NCBI GenBank assembly: GCA_037176905.1
Contig: JBBBWG010010368.1
Span: forward strand, 1-21,847
Source of the DNA: Azolla pinnata
Taxonomy: Eukaryota > Streptophyta > Polypodiopsida > Salviniales > Salviniaceae
Direction of reading: 5' to 3'
DNA: 21,847 bases
Part shown: positions 20,855 through 21,847 of the stretch, piece after piece
Position numbering within the stretch: the first letter of the stretch is position 1
Layout of the letters: every line of letters starts with the position of its first letter
The notes under the pieces: generated by a model
What the model saw: only the letters and a program-made list of their open reading frames with translations
Databases searched by the model: none
What the model was told of the DNA's origin: nothing
Position numbers and translations under genes: made by a program

Positions 20855-21152
20855 TTTAGGGTTAGGGCTTCTGAGCCACCAGGGTTCATCAGGTTAAGGA
20901 TCTCGGGGTTTTTTTTAGGGTTTGGAGCCGTTCAGGGTTTTAGGGTTTTAGGGCTCGGTGATGTTCAGGGTTCTAGGGTTAGGGCGGCGAAGTTATCAGG
21001 GTTTCAAGAGTTTCAAGGTTTCGGGGTTTAGGGTTTGGAGCCATCGAGGGGTTCCCGAGGAGGTTTCGGAGCTGTTCGTGGGTTCGTGGTTTTATGGTCG
21101 GGGCATATGGGAGCCTGAAAGAGTTCAAGAGTTTAGGGTTTAGGGTTTAGGG
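20855..21152 (+). repeat. Degenerate TTTAGGG-derived sequence
   Basis: TTAGGG-type words (TTTTAGGGTTAGGG, TTCAGGGTTTTAGGG) alternate with non-repeat words such as GGTTCATCAGG. It ends with three pure TTTAGGG units at 21132-21152. Confidence 0.85.
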
Positions 21153-21164
21153 CGTAGGCTTCAA

Positions 21165-21270
21165 CCCTAAACCCTAAACCCTAAACCCTAAACCCTAAAC
21201 CCTAAACCGTAAACCGTAAACCGTAAACCCTAAACCCTAAACCCTAAACCCAAAACCCAAAACCCCAGGG
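21165..21270 (-). repeat. CCCTAAA array with CCGTAAA variants
   Basis: Six CCCTAAA units (21165-21206), three consecutive CCGTAAA variants (21207-21227), then about three more CCCTAAA units grading into CCCAAAA. Orientation is opposite to the flanking arrays on both sides. Confidence 0.95.
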
Positions 21271-21279
21271 CTTCAAGGT

Positions 21280-21540
21280 TCAAGGGTTAGGGCTTCGGAG
21301 TTGTTAGGGTTGAAGCGTTTCAGGGTTTCACGGTTCTAGGGTTAGGGCTTCGGAGCTGTTAGGGTTGAAGAGTTTTAGGGTTTTAGGGTTCGGAGCTGTT
21401 CCGGGCTCATGGTTTGAGGGTTTTAGGGTTAGGGCTTCGGAGCTGTTCTGGGTTCATGGTTTGAGGGTTTTAGCGTTAGGGCTTCGAAGCTGTTTAGGGT
21501 TCATAGTTTTAGGGTTTAAGGGTTAGGGCTTCGGAGTAGG
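21280..21540 (+). repeat. Higher-order repeat of telomere-like words
   Basis: A block with GTTAGGGCTTCGGAGCTGTT recurs near 21282, 21341, 21428 and 21474, with TTTGAGGGTTTTAGGG words between. Typical of diverged subtelomeric or interstitial repeat DNA. Confidence 0.8.
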
Positions 21541-21847
21541 GAGGGTTTAGGGTTTAGAGTTTAGGGTTTAGGAATTTAGAGTTGAGGAGTTTAGGGTTTA
21601 GGATTTCGGGTTTAGGAGTTTAGGGTTTAGGAGTTTAGGGTTTAGGATTTAGGGTTTAGGAGTTTAGGGTTTAGGAGTTTAGGGTTTAGGATTTAGGGTT
21701 TAGGAGTTTAGGGTTTAGGATTTAGGGTTTAGGGTTTGGGATTTAGGGTTTAGGAGTTTAGGGTTTAGGGTTTAGGGTTTAGGGTTCAGGAGTTTTAAGG
21801 TTTTAGGGTTTTAGGTTGGAGTTAGGGTTTGGAGCCGTTAGGGTTTT
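21541..21847 (+). repeat. TTTAGGG array with regular TTTAGGAG and TTTAGGAT variants
   Basis: TTTAGGGTTTAGGAG and TTTAGGGTTTAGGAT units alternate, with a few pure TTTAGGG runs (about 21755-21785). The G-rich strand points to the right end of the window, the orientation expected if a chromosome end lies in that direction. Confidence 0.95.

Noticed and set aside
20708-21143. Open frames in telomere-like DNA
   Set aside because: Open only because TTTAGGG-type words rarely give stops in some frames; protein content is low complexity.
1-21847. CRISPR arrays, bacterial operons or a multi-gene defence system
   Set aside because: Genes are spliced and unrelated in function; the tandem arrays lack repeat-spacer structure.

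Overview
The window looks like nuclear DNA of a land plant. All three protein genes are plus-strand, intron-rich and closest to plant-type families as I know them. The DNA also carries long tracts of the Arabidopsis-type telomere repeat TTTAGGG and many microsatellites. I cannot place it further from sequence alone; a non-seed plant is possible but unproven. All exon models below were read by hand from splice sites, reading frame and remembered family conservation.

Layout. 1-1107: upstream DNA, then a purine-rich and then CAT/CAC-rich leader. 1108-5265: a ten-exon CGI-58/ABHD5-like alpha/beta hydrolase (homologue of Arabidopsis At4g24160). 5266-6595: intergenic. 6596-7290: an A/C-rich minisatellite with a 51-bp core. 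7359-7480: GA/CA and CTT microsatellites in the promoter or leader of the next gene. 7592-11384: a seven-exon STAR/QUAKING-type KH-domain RNA-binding protein. 11385-12507: probable 3' region with three splice-bounded exon-like segments. 13000-14300: two diverged direct repeats about 0.9 kb apart. 14409-14793: a decayed Ty1/copia reverse-transcriptase fragment on the minus strand. 15590-16110: a second, degenerate 51-52 bp repeat array. 16821-16990: an inverted repeat that would fold into a 61-position stem with a 48-nt loop. 17181-19458: a small elongin-B-like ubiquitin-fold gene whose two downstream introns carry telomere-type repeats in opposite orientations. 19459-21847: intergenic DNA passing into TTTAGGG-derived sequence, including a head-to-head junction near 21.15 kb.

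The three genes belong to unrelated processes (lipid homeostasis, RNA binding, ubiquitin-fold adaptor), and nothing suggests they act together. The points most worth following up are the 16.8-kb hairpin (a candidate small-RNA locus), the 40-nt exon of the elongin-B-like gene lying between oppositely oriented telomeric arrays, and an in-frame 87-nt exon that splits the C-terminal catalytic region of the hydrolase.
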